Shown: positions 7,164 through 15,587, counted from the stretch's first letter. The stretch is DNA of 64,000 nucleotides from Streptomyces lacrimifluminis (GCF_014646095.1 NZ_BMMU01000020.1:20890-84889); one strand, 5' to 3'. The notes: generated by a model from the sequence alone, not told the origin. Translations and numbers: made by a program.

Positions 7164-7910
7164 ATGTCCAAGGAAGTTTCCAGGGGATTCGAGATCGCGC
7201 GCGAGTTCGAGGTCGACGCCAGTCCGGAGGAGGTGTGGGAGGCGGTCACCACCGGGACCGGAGGGTATCTGTGGCCGATGGAGCCGCCGGAGCCACGGGT
7301 CGGCGGCAAGGGGCCCTTCGGGTCCAAGGTCATCGCCTGGGATCCGCCGCACCGCTACACCAACCGTGTCGAGGACGTCGAGGGCATCTCCGAGCAGACA
7401 CTCAACCAGCTCGACTACACGGTCGAACCGCGCGACGAGGGCCGCCGGGCCTGGGTGCGTTACGTGCACAGCGGCATCTTCGTCGACGACTGGGACAACC
7501 AGTACGACGGCGCCGCCCGGCACACCGACTTCTATCTGCACACCCTGCGGGAGTATCTGACGCACTTCGCGCCCAGGCCGGCCGCGTTCGCCACCTTCGA
7601 CGGGCCCGAGGCGTCCAAGGCGGCCGACGCCCTCGCCGTCGTCGGGCGGGCGCTCGGGGTCGGGGAGGACATGGCCGTCGGTGCGCGGGTGACGGTCCGC
7701 GGGCCCGACGAGTTCGAGGCCGTCGTCGACTTCCGTAACCCGTACTTCATCGGGCTGCGCACGGACCGGGGCCTCACCCGCTTCTTCGGGCGGAACCACT
7801 GGGGCTACCCGGTGGGCATCTCCCTGCACGACTTCACGCCGGGTGCCGACATCAAGGAGTGCGAGGCCGCCTGGCAGGACTGGCTGAACGGCGTGTTCAG
7901 CCAGTCCTGA
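7164..7910 (+). CDS. SRPBCC (START/Bet v1-like) domain protein
   Basis: 248 aa. The N-terminal half (about 10-150) is an AHSA1-like hydrophobic-cavity fold (REFEVDASPEEVWEAVTTGTG, W-rich strands). The C-terminal half (about 170-245) looks like a second degenerate SRPBCC lobe (FFGRNHWGYPVGISLHDFTPG). AGGAG at 7151-7155 places the start at ATG 7164, not the in-frame GTG 7155. These proteins bind small hydrophobic ligands; the ligand here is unknown. It is co-transcribed with the ArsR gene. Confidence 0.85.
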   Translation: MSKEVSRGFEIAREFEVDASPEEVWEAVTTGTGGYLWPMEPPEPRVGGKGPFGSKVIAWDPPHRYTNRVEDVEGISEQTLNQLDYTVEPRDEGRRAWVRYVHSGIFVDDWDNQYDGAARHTDFYLHTLREYLTHFAPRPAAFATFDGPEASKAADALAVVGRALGVGEDMAVGARVTVRGPDEFEAVVDFRNPYFIGLRTDRGLTRFFGRNHWGYPVGISLHDFTPGADIKECEAAWQDWLNGVFSQS

Positions 7911-7932
7911 GCGGCCGTGCGACTACTGGTGA

Positions 7933-7976
7933 CGACTGCTGGTTACGGCTACTGCTTGCGACTGCTGGTTACGGCT
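7933..7976. repeat. 18-bp direct repeat at the 3' end of the nuclease gene
   Basis: CGACTGCTGGTTACGGCT occurs at 7933-7950 and 7959-7976 (26-bp period), with a third decayed copy around 7920-7930. The second copy contains the nuclease stop codon. Confidence 0.8.
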
Positions 7977-9798
7977 TGAACCGCAGCACCTGCGGGTCGT
8001 GGTCGCTGATCTGGTCGTTGAACTCCGCGTTGATGTGCACGGAGTCGTAGTCGAAGTCGCAGCCCCGGCTGATCGACGGGCTGACCAGGATCTGGTCCAG
8101 GACCTGGCTGTTGCCCTGGTAGTCGTAGGTGTAACGCTCGCTCTTCGGCAGCGACTTGATCGCCGACCACAGCGCGCCGTCGTCCTCCAGCAGCTTGGTG
8201 GTGTCGGAGAACTCGAAGTCGTTGATGTCGCCGAGCGTGATCACGTCCGCGTTCTTCTGGACCTTCAGGATGTCCTTGACGAACGAGTTCACCGCGGTCG
8301 CCTGGAGGTGACGCTGGGTCTCCGAGCTGCGCGCCGGCGGCTGGAACTGCGAGTGCAGACCCTGGTCGCCGCCCTTCGAGGAGAAGTGGTTGGCGATCAG
8401 GATGACGGTCTTGCCGCGGAAGGCGAACTCGCCCGCGAGCGGCTTGCGGCTGTTCGTCCAGGCCGCGTTCGCCGGGTCTATTCGGCCCGGGGAGACCGTC
8501 AGGGCGGCCTTGCCGTGGTCCTTGGTGACACCGGTGGCCGTCGTGGCGTCGCCGCCCGGCCGGTCGGTGAAGGAGACCCGCGCCGGGTTGAAGAGGAACA
8601 CCTGACGGATGTTGCCGCCGGGCTCGCCGCCGTCCGCGAGGTCGACCGGGTCGATGGAGCGCCAGTCGTACGCCGGGCCGCCCGCCGCCACGATCGCGTC
8701 GATCAGCTTCCTGACCGTCTGGTCGGCGGCGACCGTACCGTCCTTCGTCGCGCCGTTGTTGTCCTGGATCTCCTCCAGGGACAGGATGTCGGGCGACTGC
8801 AGGTTGTTCACGATCGCGGCGGCGTGCTCCTCGAACGTGGCGTCGGACGGGTCGAGGTTCTCGACGTTGTACGTCGCCACCGCCAGCTCGCCGCGCGACT
8901 GCTTGCGGGTCGTCTCGCGCTTGAGGCCGCCCTGCTTCAGGGTGCCGATCTCGTTGGCGACGAGCGTGTAGCCACCGAACTGGTTGTAGTCCAGCGGGCC
9001 GGTGGTGGCGCCCTTGAGACTGTCGCCGACGTTCGCGGTCGGGAAGTCGGCGACCGCGCCCAGGGACTGGATCTGGAGCCGGCCCGTGTTCTGCGAGGTG
9101 TACGCGCCGTACACCGTGCCGCCACGCCGGTTGTCGTTCTCGTCCGGCTTCACCGTGACCCACAGCTCGGTGTACGGGTCGGTGGCGGTGACCACACGGG
9201 CGTTCTTGACCTGGACGTTCATGCCCTCAAGGGACTCGTAGTAGTCCAGGGCGTACTTCTTGGGCCGCAGCGTCAGCGCGTTCACCGAGCCGCTCGCGGC
9301 GGCGTCGCCGGCCGGGGTGTAGGCAGCTGGTACGGACCGGGCGTCGACGACGACCGGGGCCGGGACCGCGTTGCCGCTGGAGATGACGGTGACCGTCGGC
9401 TTGACGATCTCCGTCACCGCCTGGTTGCCGGACGAGGCGCCGCCGGGCACGAACTCCGAGACCGTGCCGGTGACGGTGACCGAGTCGCCGACCGCGACGG
9501 TCGGCTTGGAGCTGGTGAAGACGAAGACGCCCTCGCTGGTGGCCCGGTCGGCGTCCGGGGCCGTGTCCTGGATCCAGAAACCGCGCGACGAACCGTAGGT
9601 ACGGACGCCGGTGACGATTCCCGCCACGTCCGTGACCTTCTGGCCGGCGAGCGGGGACAGGCGCGTGGTGCCCTGGATGTCATGAATGTGCACGGTGTCG
9701 GCGTGTGCGGCCGACGGGACCACGACCATGGTGGCGACCGTGGAACAGACAGCGGCGACAGTGAGCGCGGCAAGACGCGCGGAAGACTTGCTCGGCAA
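7969..9798 (-). CDS. Secreted endonuclease/exonuclease/phosphatase-family nuclease
   Basis: 609 aa with start TTG at 9798, chosen because GGAGGG lies 7 bases upstream and a standard Sec signal peptide follows (SKSSARLAALTVAAV...SAAHADT). Residues about 35-250 form OB-like domains typical of extracellular NucH/ExeM-type nucleases (VTDVAGIVTGVRTYG). The C-terminal EEP catalytic domain shows the acidic LSLEEIQDN, GDINDFE and the terminal SDHDPQ motif, with the metal-binding Glu, Asp/Asn and catalytic His. It should degrade extracellular nucleic acid, likely for phosphate or nucleotide scavenging. An upstream extension of the frame exists but lacks a ribosome-binding site. Confidence 0.9.
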   Translation of the reverse strand: MPSKSSARLAALTVAAVCSTVATMVVVPSAAHADTVHIHDIQGTTRLSPLAGQKVTDVAGIVTGVRTYGSSRGFWIQDTAPDADRATSEGVFVFTSSKPTVAVGDSVTVTGTVSEFVPGGASSGNQAVTEIVKPTVTVISSGNAVPAPVVVDARSVPAAYTPAGDAAASGSVNALTLRPKKYALDYYESLEGMNVQVKNARVVTATDPYTELWVTVKPDENDNRRGGTVYGAYTSQNTGRLQIQSLGAVADFPTANVGDSLKGATTGPLDYNQFGGYTLVANEIGTLKQGGLKRETTRKQSRGELAVATYNVENLDPSDATFEEHAAAIVNNLQSPDILSLEEIQDNNGATKDGTVAADQTVRKLIDAIVAAGGPAYDWRSIDPVDLADGGEPGGNIRQVFLFNPARVSFTDRPGGDATTATGVTKDHGKAALTVSPGRIDPANAAWTNSRKPLAGEFAFRGKTVILIANHFSSKGGDQGLHSQFQPPARSSETQRHLQATAVNSFVKDILKVQKNADVITLGDINDFEFSDTTKLLEDDGALWSAIKSLPKSERYTYDYQGNSQVLDQILVSPSISRGCDFDYDSVHINAEFNDQISDHDPQVLRFKP

Positions 9799-10281
9799 CG
9801 GGATCCCTCCGGGGACAAACGTGGGTGCCGGGACGAAAGTGACAAGGGTGGTGCAGTGGGGGGAACGCGACCTGCTGGGCGGCTGGCGACGCGCGTAGAC
9901 ATCCGGTGAACACTCGGTACGGAAGGCTCCGCGCCGAAGGTTCGGCACCAGGCGATCGGCAATGAACGCCCGGCTTGGGGGGGAACAGTGAACATGATGG
10001 GGCACGGTGGAAGGCAAGGGGGTGCGGTGATTCGGCACCCCCTCCACTTCTACGCGCGTCAATCTCCTGCCTGGTCAGGCCACTTGTCAAGGTTTCAGCC
10101 ATGTACGAGCTCTGGCAGGTACATGAACCGGGCGGCATGGTGCCAAATCCGTCTAGGCTGAGCGGTTGAGCCGTACGGCCTTCAACGCAACGTCGTACGG
10201 TCGTCAGACCCCGTCGTCGGACCCCGGGCGCTTACCGGGTGCCGCCGTACGGCCTTTCGGGCGCCTGAGGAGAAACAGCCG
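9799..10281. other. Intergenic region between divergent nuclease and 10282 gene
   Basis: 483 bases without a credible gene. It must hold both promoters. A GTTCACCGGAT unit (minus strand, 9902-9912) resembles a single PHO-box half. A GAACAGTGAAC palindrome lies near 9983-9993. I see no convincing -35/-10 pair. Confidence 0.5.
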
Positions 10282-11742
10282 ATGTCAGACAGCTCCCCCC
10301 TGCCGCCGGTGCGACTGCACTCCGAAGCGGAACTGGCGCGGGACGCGCTCGCCGCTCCGCTGGTCTCCCGCGCCGCCCGCCTCGCCCGCTGGGCGGGGCC
10401 GGACACCCGGGTCGAGACCGGCGGCGTACTCGTCGAGGAGCAACTCCCGGCGGCGGCTCAGGAGTTGGGGCTGATCGGCGCCGAGGGCGCGGCTGGGACG
10501 AGTGTCGAGGACGCGCTCGCCCACGCCGGTGAGGCCTGGCGGGTCGCCGTGGACACCGGGCTCGTCGAGGTCGTCGACGAGGAGAAGGGCACCGTCACGG
10601 TGGGCGAGGACCTGGCGCTGCTCACCTCCGGGTCGCCGCACGAGGTGCTGGCGGTGTGGCTCGGGGCGCTGGAGACCGTCCTCGCCGACGCGAGCGTGCC
10701 CGACCTCGACGATCTCGTCGACGCCATGGGCGAGGGCACCGAGGTCGACTTCTCCCAGCTGGACTGGGACCCCGACGCGGAGGCCGACTTCCTCGACGGT
10801 GTGCTCGCCAACCTGTACCTGCTGAGCGTCAGCGAGGGCGGCCCCGCCGACATCCCGGTACCGCTGCCGGCGCTGGCCGCGTCCATGGTCGTACCGAGCG
10901 ACATGGGCGAGCCCACCAACGACGTCCTGGAGCAGGTCTCGGACATGATGATGCGCCTCGACGACCAGTTCAGACTGCTCGAACCCGTCGGGCTCGTCGC
11001 CTACCGGCCCGTCGACGAGGCGCTCATGGCGGAGGCCGACGATCCCGCCGAGGACGGGGCGGCGGGCGACGAGACCGACGTCTCCCGGTACGGCATGGTG
11101 CGGCTGACCCCGCTCGGCCTGTACGGCGTTCGGGCGCGGCTGCTGGAGGCCGGCTTCGAGGCGCCCGCCGTCGGGGATCTCGCCGACAAGGGAGCGGACG
11201 CGCTGCTCGACGGCACGGCGGCCTTCCCCGCGACGGCGGCGCGGGCCGAGACCGAACAGTGGCTGACGCGCCGCGAACCCCTCGCCGCGGCAAGGGAGTT
11301 GCTCGCGGCGGCCCGGGGCGGCGACGCCGGAGCGCCGCTGCGGCGGTTGCACTGCCAGCAGGCCCTGTCCCTCGTCGGCGGCGAGGCCGAGCCCGCGCTG
11401 CGCGAGGTCCTCGACGACGCCGAACTGGGTGGCCTCGCCCGTGTCTGGCTCAGCGAGTACGGCGCGCAGGACGTGCCGCCACCGTCCGAGGCGATGGTGT
11501 TCTGGCTGACCATCGACACGGTGGCCGCCCAACTTGCGGCCGAGGGCAACTCGGCTGAGCTGATCGGACTGGTGGAGGGGCTGGCGCAGCAGCACGGCGG
11601 CTTCTTCGAGGCCGCCTGGCGTGTGGAACATCCGGCTACGCCGGACGTGCTGGAGGCCATGGGGAGGTTGCATCCGGACAAGCGGGTGGCCAAGGAGGCG
11701 CGGAAGGCCGCGTTCAAGGCGCGGTCGCAGCAAGGGGGTTGA
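10282..11742 (+). CDS. Conserved hypothetical protein, mostly helical
   Basis: 486 aa, cytosolic, very acidic in the middle (DDPAEDGAAGDETD). No signal peptide, membrane helix or catalytic signature that I recognise. The region about 110-260 reads like winged-helix plus helical repeats (VAVDTGLVEVVDEEKGTVTVGEDLALL). The C-terminal 100 residues are helical and end in a basic tail (KEARKAAFKARSQQGG). GAGGAG precedes the ATG at the right distance. No function can be assigned. Confidence 0.75.
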   Translation: MSDSSPLPPVRLHSEAELARDALAAPLVSRAARLARWAGPDTRVETGGVLVEEQLPAAAQELGLIGAEGAAGTSVEDALAHAGEAWRVAVDTGLVEVVDEEKGTVTVGEDLALLTSGSPHEVLAVWLGALETVLADASVPDLDDLVDAMGEGTEVDFSQLDWDPDAEADFLDGVLANLYLLSVSEGGPADIPVPLPALAASMVVPSDMGEPTNDVLEQVSDMMMRLDDQFRLLEPVGLVAYRPVDEALMAEADDPAEDGAAGDETDVSRYGMVRLTPLGLYGVRARLLEAGFEAPAVGDLADKGADALLDGTAAFPATAARAETEQWLTRREPLAAARELLAAARGGDAGAPLRRLHCQQALSLVGGEAEPALREVLDDAELGGLARVWLSEYGAQDVPPPSEAMVFWLTIDTVAAQLAAEGNSAELIGLVEGLAQQHGGFFEAAWRVEHPATPDVLEAMGRLHPDKRVAKEARKAAFKARSQQGG

Positions 11743-11773
11743 GCCGAAAATGAGTGGGGGTGCGCGTGGCAGG

Positions 11774-11882
11774 GTTTCGCCCCCGCCGCCCCTACCCGTC
11801 CCATGCCGTTCCTGGGGGCTGTGCCCCCGGACCCCCCTATCGCGCTGAACGCGCTCGTCCTCAAACGCCGGACGGGCTGAAG
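11774..11882 (+). repeat. Dispersed intergenic repeat, family 1, copy B
   Basis: Same layout as copy A: CGCCCCCGCCGCCCCTACCC, a CTGGGGGCTGTGCCCCC hairpin, then CTGAACGCG and GCCGGACGGGCTGA. Located just after a gene end, again fitting a terminator role. Confidence 0.75.
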
Positions 11883-11948
11883 GTGCCGGCCGGCGCTGGA
11901 AGGGTGTCCGGGCGGGCTGAAAGGTTGACTCGGCGGAAGTCGGGCGCC

Positions 11949-11970
11949 GTTCAACCCGCGTTCAGGTGTG
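11949..11970 (+). promoter_or_regulatory. PHO box (PhoP binding site) upstream of phoX-like gene
   Basis: Two adjacent 11-base direct repeat units, GTTCAACCCGC and GTTCAGGTGTG, matching the Streptomyces PHO-box unit (about GTTCACCCGGC). They lie 56 bp before the phosphatase start. Confidence 0.6.
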
Positions 11971-12026
11971 GGCGGGAGCGTGGCGCCGAACCGAGTGCGC
12001 CGCCCCCCGCCGTCACAGGAGACACC

Positions 12027-13475
12027 ATGTCGCTCACCCGCAGGGACTTCGCCAGACAGTCCGCGATCACCTCGGCCGGAGTCGCACTGGCCGGAAGTGT
12101 CGGAGCCCTCGCCACCGCCCCCAACGCCCTCGCGTCCACGGAGAGCGCGGCCGGGGAACCGGCGGACCGGCACGGGCACCACGGAGTCGGCTACGGCCCG
12201 CTCCTGCCCGACCCCAAGGGACTGCTGGCGCTCCCCGCCGGATTCTCGTACCGCGTGATCACCCACAGTGGGAAGACCAAGCTGGACTCCGGCGAGATCA
12301 CCCCGTCCAACCATGACGGCACCGCCGCCTTCGCAGGCCCGCGCGGCACCACCCTCCTCGTCAACAACCACGAGCTGAAGGGCCCGCGCGCCAACTGGAA
12401 GTACCCGGTGCCGCTCACCGAGGGCCTCGTCTACGACCCCGCGGCGTCCGGCGGCTGCACGGTCGTCGAGGTGCGTCCCGGGGGCCAGGTCGCCGAGTGG
12501 GTGGGCATCGCCGGTACCTCCACCAACTGCGCGGGCGGCAGCACCCCTTGGGGTACGTGGCTCACCTGCGAGGAGAACTCCGACCGCGCGGGCGTCAACG
12601 GCATGACCAAGGATCACGGGTACGTCTTCGAGGTCGACCCCTGCGACAGGCGCGCCAACCGGAACCCCAAGCCCCTGAAGTTCTTCGGGCGTTACGACCA
12701 CGAGGCCGTCGTCATCGACCCCAAGCGCGGCCACGCCTACCTCACCGAGGACGCCGCGACCCCCAACGGCCTCCTCTACCGCTGGACCCCGCCGCGGCAC
12801 TTCGGCTACGGCCACGGCACGTTCCGCACCCTCTCCGACACCGCCGGCACCCTCCAGGCACCCAAGTGCTTCGACTCCGCGGGCCGGTTCGTCGACGACC
12901 TCTCCCGCGCCACGAAGATCGGCACGGTGTACGGCGTCGACTGGGTCGACGTACCCGACCGCGACGCGAAGACCGTCGACGTGCGCAAGCAGTTCGGTGC
13001 CGGGGAGATCACCCGGGCCCGCAAGCTCGAAGGCATGTGGTGGGGTGACGGCGGCACCTACATCGTCTCCTCGTACGCCCGCGCCGAGAGCCCCGTCCAG
13101 CACGACGGCCAGGTCTGGTTCTACGACCCCAAGCGCCGCACCCTCACCCTGAAGGTCCTGCTGGGCGTGAACCCCGACCCGTCGGCCGACGGCGCTTTCG
13201 ACGGCCCCGACAACATCACCGTCTCCCCCTACGGCGGCCTGATCCTCGCCGAGGACGGCGAAGGTATCCAGCACCTGTTCGGCGCGACGGACAGCGGGCG
13301 CACGTACCCGATCGCCCGCAACGAACTCAACGCCGGCACCGAAGAGGAGCCCGAGTACAGCGAGTTCGCCGGCGTGACCTTCTCACCCGACGGGAAGACG
13401 CTGTACGCCAGCATCCAGTCACCGGGGATCATGCTGGCGATCACGGGGCCGTGGAAGCGGCAGAAGCGCGGCTAG
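12027..13475 (+). CDS. Secreted PhoX-type alkaline phosphatase (DUF839)
   Basis: 482 aa with a Tat signal peptide (LTRRDFARQ, then a hydrophobic stretch to ALAS, about residue 38). The mature protein is a DUF839/PhoX beta-propeller with the signature WLTCEEN and FFGRYDHEAVVID, and repeated LTEDAATPNGLLYRW-type blades. PhoX enzymes are Ca/Fe-dependent phosphatases releasing phosphate from organic esters outside the cell. The ATG has CAGGAG nearby. Phosphate control is supported by the PHO box upstream. Confidence 0.88.
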   Translation: MSLTRRDFARQSAITSAGVALAGSVGALATAPNALASTESAAGEPADRHGHHGVGYGPLLPDPKGLLALPAGFSYRVITHSGKTKLDSGEITPSNHDGTAAFAGPRGTTLLVNNHELKGPRANWKYPVPLTEGLVYDPAASGGCTVVEVRPGGQVAEWVGIAGTSTNCAGGSTPWGTWLTCEENSDRAGVNGMTKDHGYVFEVDPCDRRANRNPKPLKFFGRYDHEAVVIDPKRGHAYLTEDAATPNGLLYRWTPPRHFGYGHGTFRTLSDTAGTLQAPKCFDSAGRFVDDLSRATKIGTVYGVDWVDVPDRDAKTVDVRKQFGAGEITRARKLEGMWWGDGGTYIVSSYARAESPVQHDGQVWFYDPKRRTLTLKVLLGVNPDPSADGAFDGPDNITVSPYGGLILAEDGEGIQHLFGATDSGRTYPIARNELNAGTEEEPEYSEFAGVTFSPDGKTLYASIQSPGIMLAITGPWKRQKRG

Positions 13476-13508
13476 TTAATTGGGTCGCTCGGCCCGCGGT
13501 ACGCCTCC

Positions 13509-13514
13509 TAGAGT
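13509..13514 (+). promoter_or_regulatory. Candidate -10 box for the Y-RNA transcript
   Basis: TAGAGT places the transcription start near 13521, the exact 5' end predicted from the closing stem of the first Y RNA. No clear -35 is visible. Confidence 0.4.
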
Positions 13515-13521
13515 GATGAAC

Positions 13522-13659
13522 GTCCAGGTGCGAAGGCAGGACCTACTTCCACTGATAATGGGGCGGCCGCGGGTTCGAGTCCCGTCACCGGTACAACGCG
13601 CCGGTGTAGCTCAGGGGTTAGAGCACCTACGTCGGTTCCGCCGGCTTCGATCTCTGGAC
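13522..13659 (+). ncRNA. yrlA: Y RNA 1 (YrlA-like) with a permuted class-I tRNA-like domain
   Basis: Closing stem GTCCAG/CTGGAC (13522-13527 with 13654-13659). Inside it is the Ro-binding type motif GGTGCGAAGGCAG (13527-13539), with GGCAGGACC (13535-13543) pairing GGTTCCGCC (13634-13642) except for one A-C mismatch. The distal part is a tRNA mimic in permuted order. T arm: GCGGG-TTCGAGT-CCCGT (13569-13585). Acceptor strand CACCGG joins its partner CCGGTG through a 9-base loop (13586-13606). D arm: TA then GCTC-AGGGGTTA-GAGC (13609-13624). There is no anticodon arm; the Y stem takes its place. Upstream of the TROVE gene, as expected for bacterial Ro/Y RNA pairs. Confidence 0.8.
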
Positions 13660-13676
13660 ACCCAGAACTTCATGCA

Positions 13677-13706
13677 CCTCCCGGTGCGCGATTCGATCTC
13701 GGGAGG
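13677..13706 (+). ncRNA. Hairpin between the Y RNAs, possible remnant Y RNA
   Basis: CCTCCCG (13677-13683) pairs perfectly with CGGGAGG (13700-13706). The loop begins GTGCGCG and ends ATTCGATCT, matching the starts and ends of the conserved strands of the two flanking Y RNAs but lacking everything between. It could be a deletion remnant, a processing site or a terminator of Y RNA 1. Confidence 0.4.
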
Positions 13707-13721
13707 CGCAGCAGATGGTGG

Positions 13722-13872
13722 GTGCCCGGTGCGCAGGCAGCGGATACTTCGGGAACTGGTGGGGAGAAATCCTCATGCGGGTTCGAATCCCGTCATCGAC
13801 CTCGGGTCGGTGTGGCGGAACGGAAGACGCGCCAGTTTATGAGCAACCGTCGCCGATTTCGACCTCGGGCAC
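13722..13872 (+). ncRNA. yrlA: Y RNA 2 (YrlA-like) with a permuted Leu-type tRNA-like domain
   Basis: Closing stem GTGCCCG/CGGGCAC (13722-13728 with 13866-13872). Conserved motif GGTGCGCAGGCAG at 13728-13740, and GGCAGCGG (13736-13743) pairs CCGTCGCC (13847-13854) with the A-C mismatch at the same place as in Y RNA 1. The tRNA mimic is again permuted: T arm GCGGG-TTCGAAT-CCCGT (13777-13793), acceptor hairpin CATCGACC-TCG-GGTCGGTG (13794-13812), then the D-arm region TGGCGGAACGGAAGACGCG, which looks like tRNA-Leu. The 3' strand CGCCGATTTCGACCTC matches that of Y RNA 1 (CGCCGGCTTCGATCTC). Confidence 0.8.
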
Positions 13873-13946
13873 TCTCCTTTTGCTGCGCCTTCCTCCAGGA
13901 AAAACCGTCCACGCACGAAGTGCTGGCGAATGGGGGGGAATTCATC

Positions 13947-15530
13947 ATGGCGCGATTCAACACCAAGGCCGCCAAGGCGCAGTCCGCCTCGCGGGTCACC
14001 TCGACGGGGCGTGTGCTCCGTACGTACGAGGGCGGCCGTGGCCGTGAGCGGGACGAGCGCTCGGAGCTGTTCCTGCTGTCGCTGGCCAACTTCGTCGCGC
14101 AGAAGACCTTCTACGAGAGCGGCGAGGACCGGGACGACCGGTTCGCCGCGCTCGTACGCCGGCTCGCCGTCACCGACCCGGCGTGGACGGCGGGCCTCCT
14201 CGGCTGGCTGCGCGGCGAGGGCAACCTCCGTACGGCCGCCATCGTGGGCGCCGCCGAGTACGTGAAGGCCCGCCTCGACGCGAACGCCACCGACGGCCCC
14301 ACCAACCGTCAGGTCATCGACTCCGTCCTGCGCCGCCCCGACGAGCCCGGCGAACTGCTCGCCTACTGGACCTCCCGGTACGGCAGGAACATCCCCAAGC
14401 CGGTGAAGCGGGGCGTCGCCGACGCCGTACGACGGCTCTACAGCGCCAAGTCGCTGCTGAAGTACGACACGGCGTCCAAGGGCTACCGCTTCGGCGACAT
14501 CCTCAACCTCGTGCACGCGGCGCCGGACCCGGACAAGCCGTGGCAGGGCGAGCTGTTCCAGTACGCGCTGGATCGGCGCCACAACCCGGACACGGCCGTC
14601 GTCCCCAAGTCGCTGCCCGTGCTCACCGCACACCGTGACCTGATGGCGCTGCGGCCCGCCAAGCGGCGCAAGGTCGTGACCGGAGCACGCGGCGCCGAGC
14701 GGCTCGCGGACGCGGGGATCACCTGGGAGGCGCTCGCGGGCTGGCTGCAGGGGCCGATGGACAAGGCGGCCTGGGAGGCGGTGATTCCGTCCATGGGCGC
14801 GATGGCACTGCTGCGCAACCTGCGCAACTTCGACGAGGCGGGGGTGAGTGACGAGGTCGCGGCGCGGGTCGCCGCGAAGATCAGTGACCCGGCCGAGGTC
14901 GCGCGCTCGCGGCAGTTCCCCTTCCGGTACCTCGCCGCGTACCGGCACGCGCCCTCGCTGCGCTGGGCGTACCCGCTGGAGCAGGCGCTCGGGCACTCGC
15001 TGGCCAATGTGCCGGCCCTGGGCGGGCGGACGCTCGTCCTCGTCGACCGCTCGGGCTCGATGTTCTACTCCCGGCTGTCCGAGCGCTCGGAACTCACCCG
15101 GGCCGACGCGGCGGCGATCTTCGGCTCGGCGCTCGCGCTGCGGGCGGCGGATGCGGATCTTGTCGAGTTCGGTACGTCGAGCAACCGGGTGCCCTTCCGC
15201 AAGGGCGAGTCGGTGCTGAAGATCCTGGACCGCTTCGGAGACCTGGGCGGCACCGACACCACCGAGGCGGTCCGGCGCCACTACAGGAAGCACGACCGGG
15301 TACTGATCGTCACGGACGAGCAGTACACGTACAGCGTGCACGGCGACCCGACCGAGCAGATACCGGCCGACGTGCCGGTGTACACCTGGAACCTCGCCGG
15401 GTACCGGGCGGGCCACGGCCCGTCGGGGACGGGGAACCGGCACACGTTCGGGGGGCTCTCGGACGCGGCCTTCCGGACGGTTCCGCTGCTGGAGGGTGCG
15501 CACGACGCGGACTGGCCGTGGGTCGGCTGA
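13947..15530 (+). CDS. rsr: TROVE domain protein (bacterial Ro60, Rsr)
   Basis: 527 aa. The N-terminal two thirds form the TROVE HEAT-repeat ring that binds Y RNA and misfolded RNA (LFLLSLANFVAQKTFYESGEDRDDRF, RNIPKPVKRGVADAVRRLY). The C-terminal third is a vWA-like domain with the metal-site motif LVLVDRSGSMF. Bacterial Rsr acts with Y RNA and, in Deinococcus, with PNPase in RNA degradation. ATG at 13947 has a run of G directly upstream as a ribosome-binding site. Two Y RNAs lie within the 430 bases before it, 75 bases separating the second from the start codon. Confidence 0.95.
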   Translation: MARFNTKAAKAQSASRVTSTGRVLRTYEGGRGRERDERSELFLLSLANFVAQKTFYESGEDRDDRFAALVRRLAVTDPAWTAGLLGWLRGEGNLRTAAIVGAAEYVKARLDANATDGPTNRQVIDSVLRRPDEPGELLAYWTSRYGRNIPKPVKRGVADAVRRLYSAKSLLKYDTASKGYRFGDILNLVHAAPDPDKPWQGELFQYALDRRHNPDTAVVPKSLPVLTAHRDLMALRPAKRRKVVTGARGAERLADAGITWEALAGWLQGPMDKAAWEAVIPSMGAMALLRNLRNFDEAGVSDEVAARVAAKISDPAEVARSRQFPFRYLAAYRHAPSLRWAYPLEQALGHSLANVPALGGRTLVLVDRSGSMFYSRLSERSELTRADAAAIFGSALALRAADADLVEFGTSSNRVPFRKGESVLKILDRFGDLGGTDTTEAVRRHYRKHDRVLIVTDEQYTYSVHGDPTEQIPADVPVYTWNLAGYRAGHGPSGTGNRHTFGGLSDAAFRTVPLLEGAHDADWPWVG

Positions 15531-15555
15531 GTCGCGCCTGAGCTGAGTCGCGTGG

Positions 15556-15587
15556 GGTGTGGCCCGTACTTCGGTGCGGGCCACACC
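15556..15587 (+). terminator. Strong terminator after rsr
   Basis: GGTGTGGCCCG (15556-15566) pairs perfectly with CGGGCCACACC (15577-15587) around a TACTTCGGTG loop, 25 bases after the rsr stop. Confidence 0.8.

Noticed and set aside
9902..9912. A PHO box for the secreted nuclease
   Set aside because: Only one good unit (GTTCACCGGAT); the adjacent 11-base unit does not match.
11001..13274. A long minus-strand open frame (757 codons)
   Set aside because: It lies opposite two genes with good codon bias and its translation is low-complexity Gly/Val/Arg, as expected from antisense frames in G/C-rich DNA.
13569..13624. An ordinary tRNA gene, suggested by a T arm and a D arm
   Set aside because: The arms are in reversed order, the acceptor strands are joined by a loop and there is no anticodon arm, so it is a tRNA-like domain in a Y RNA.
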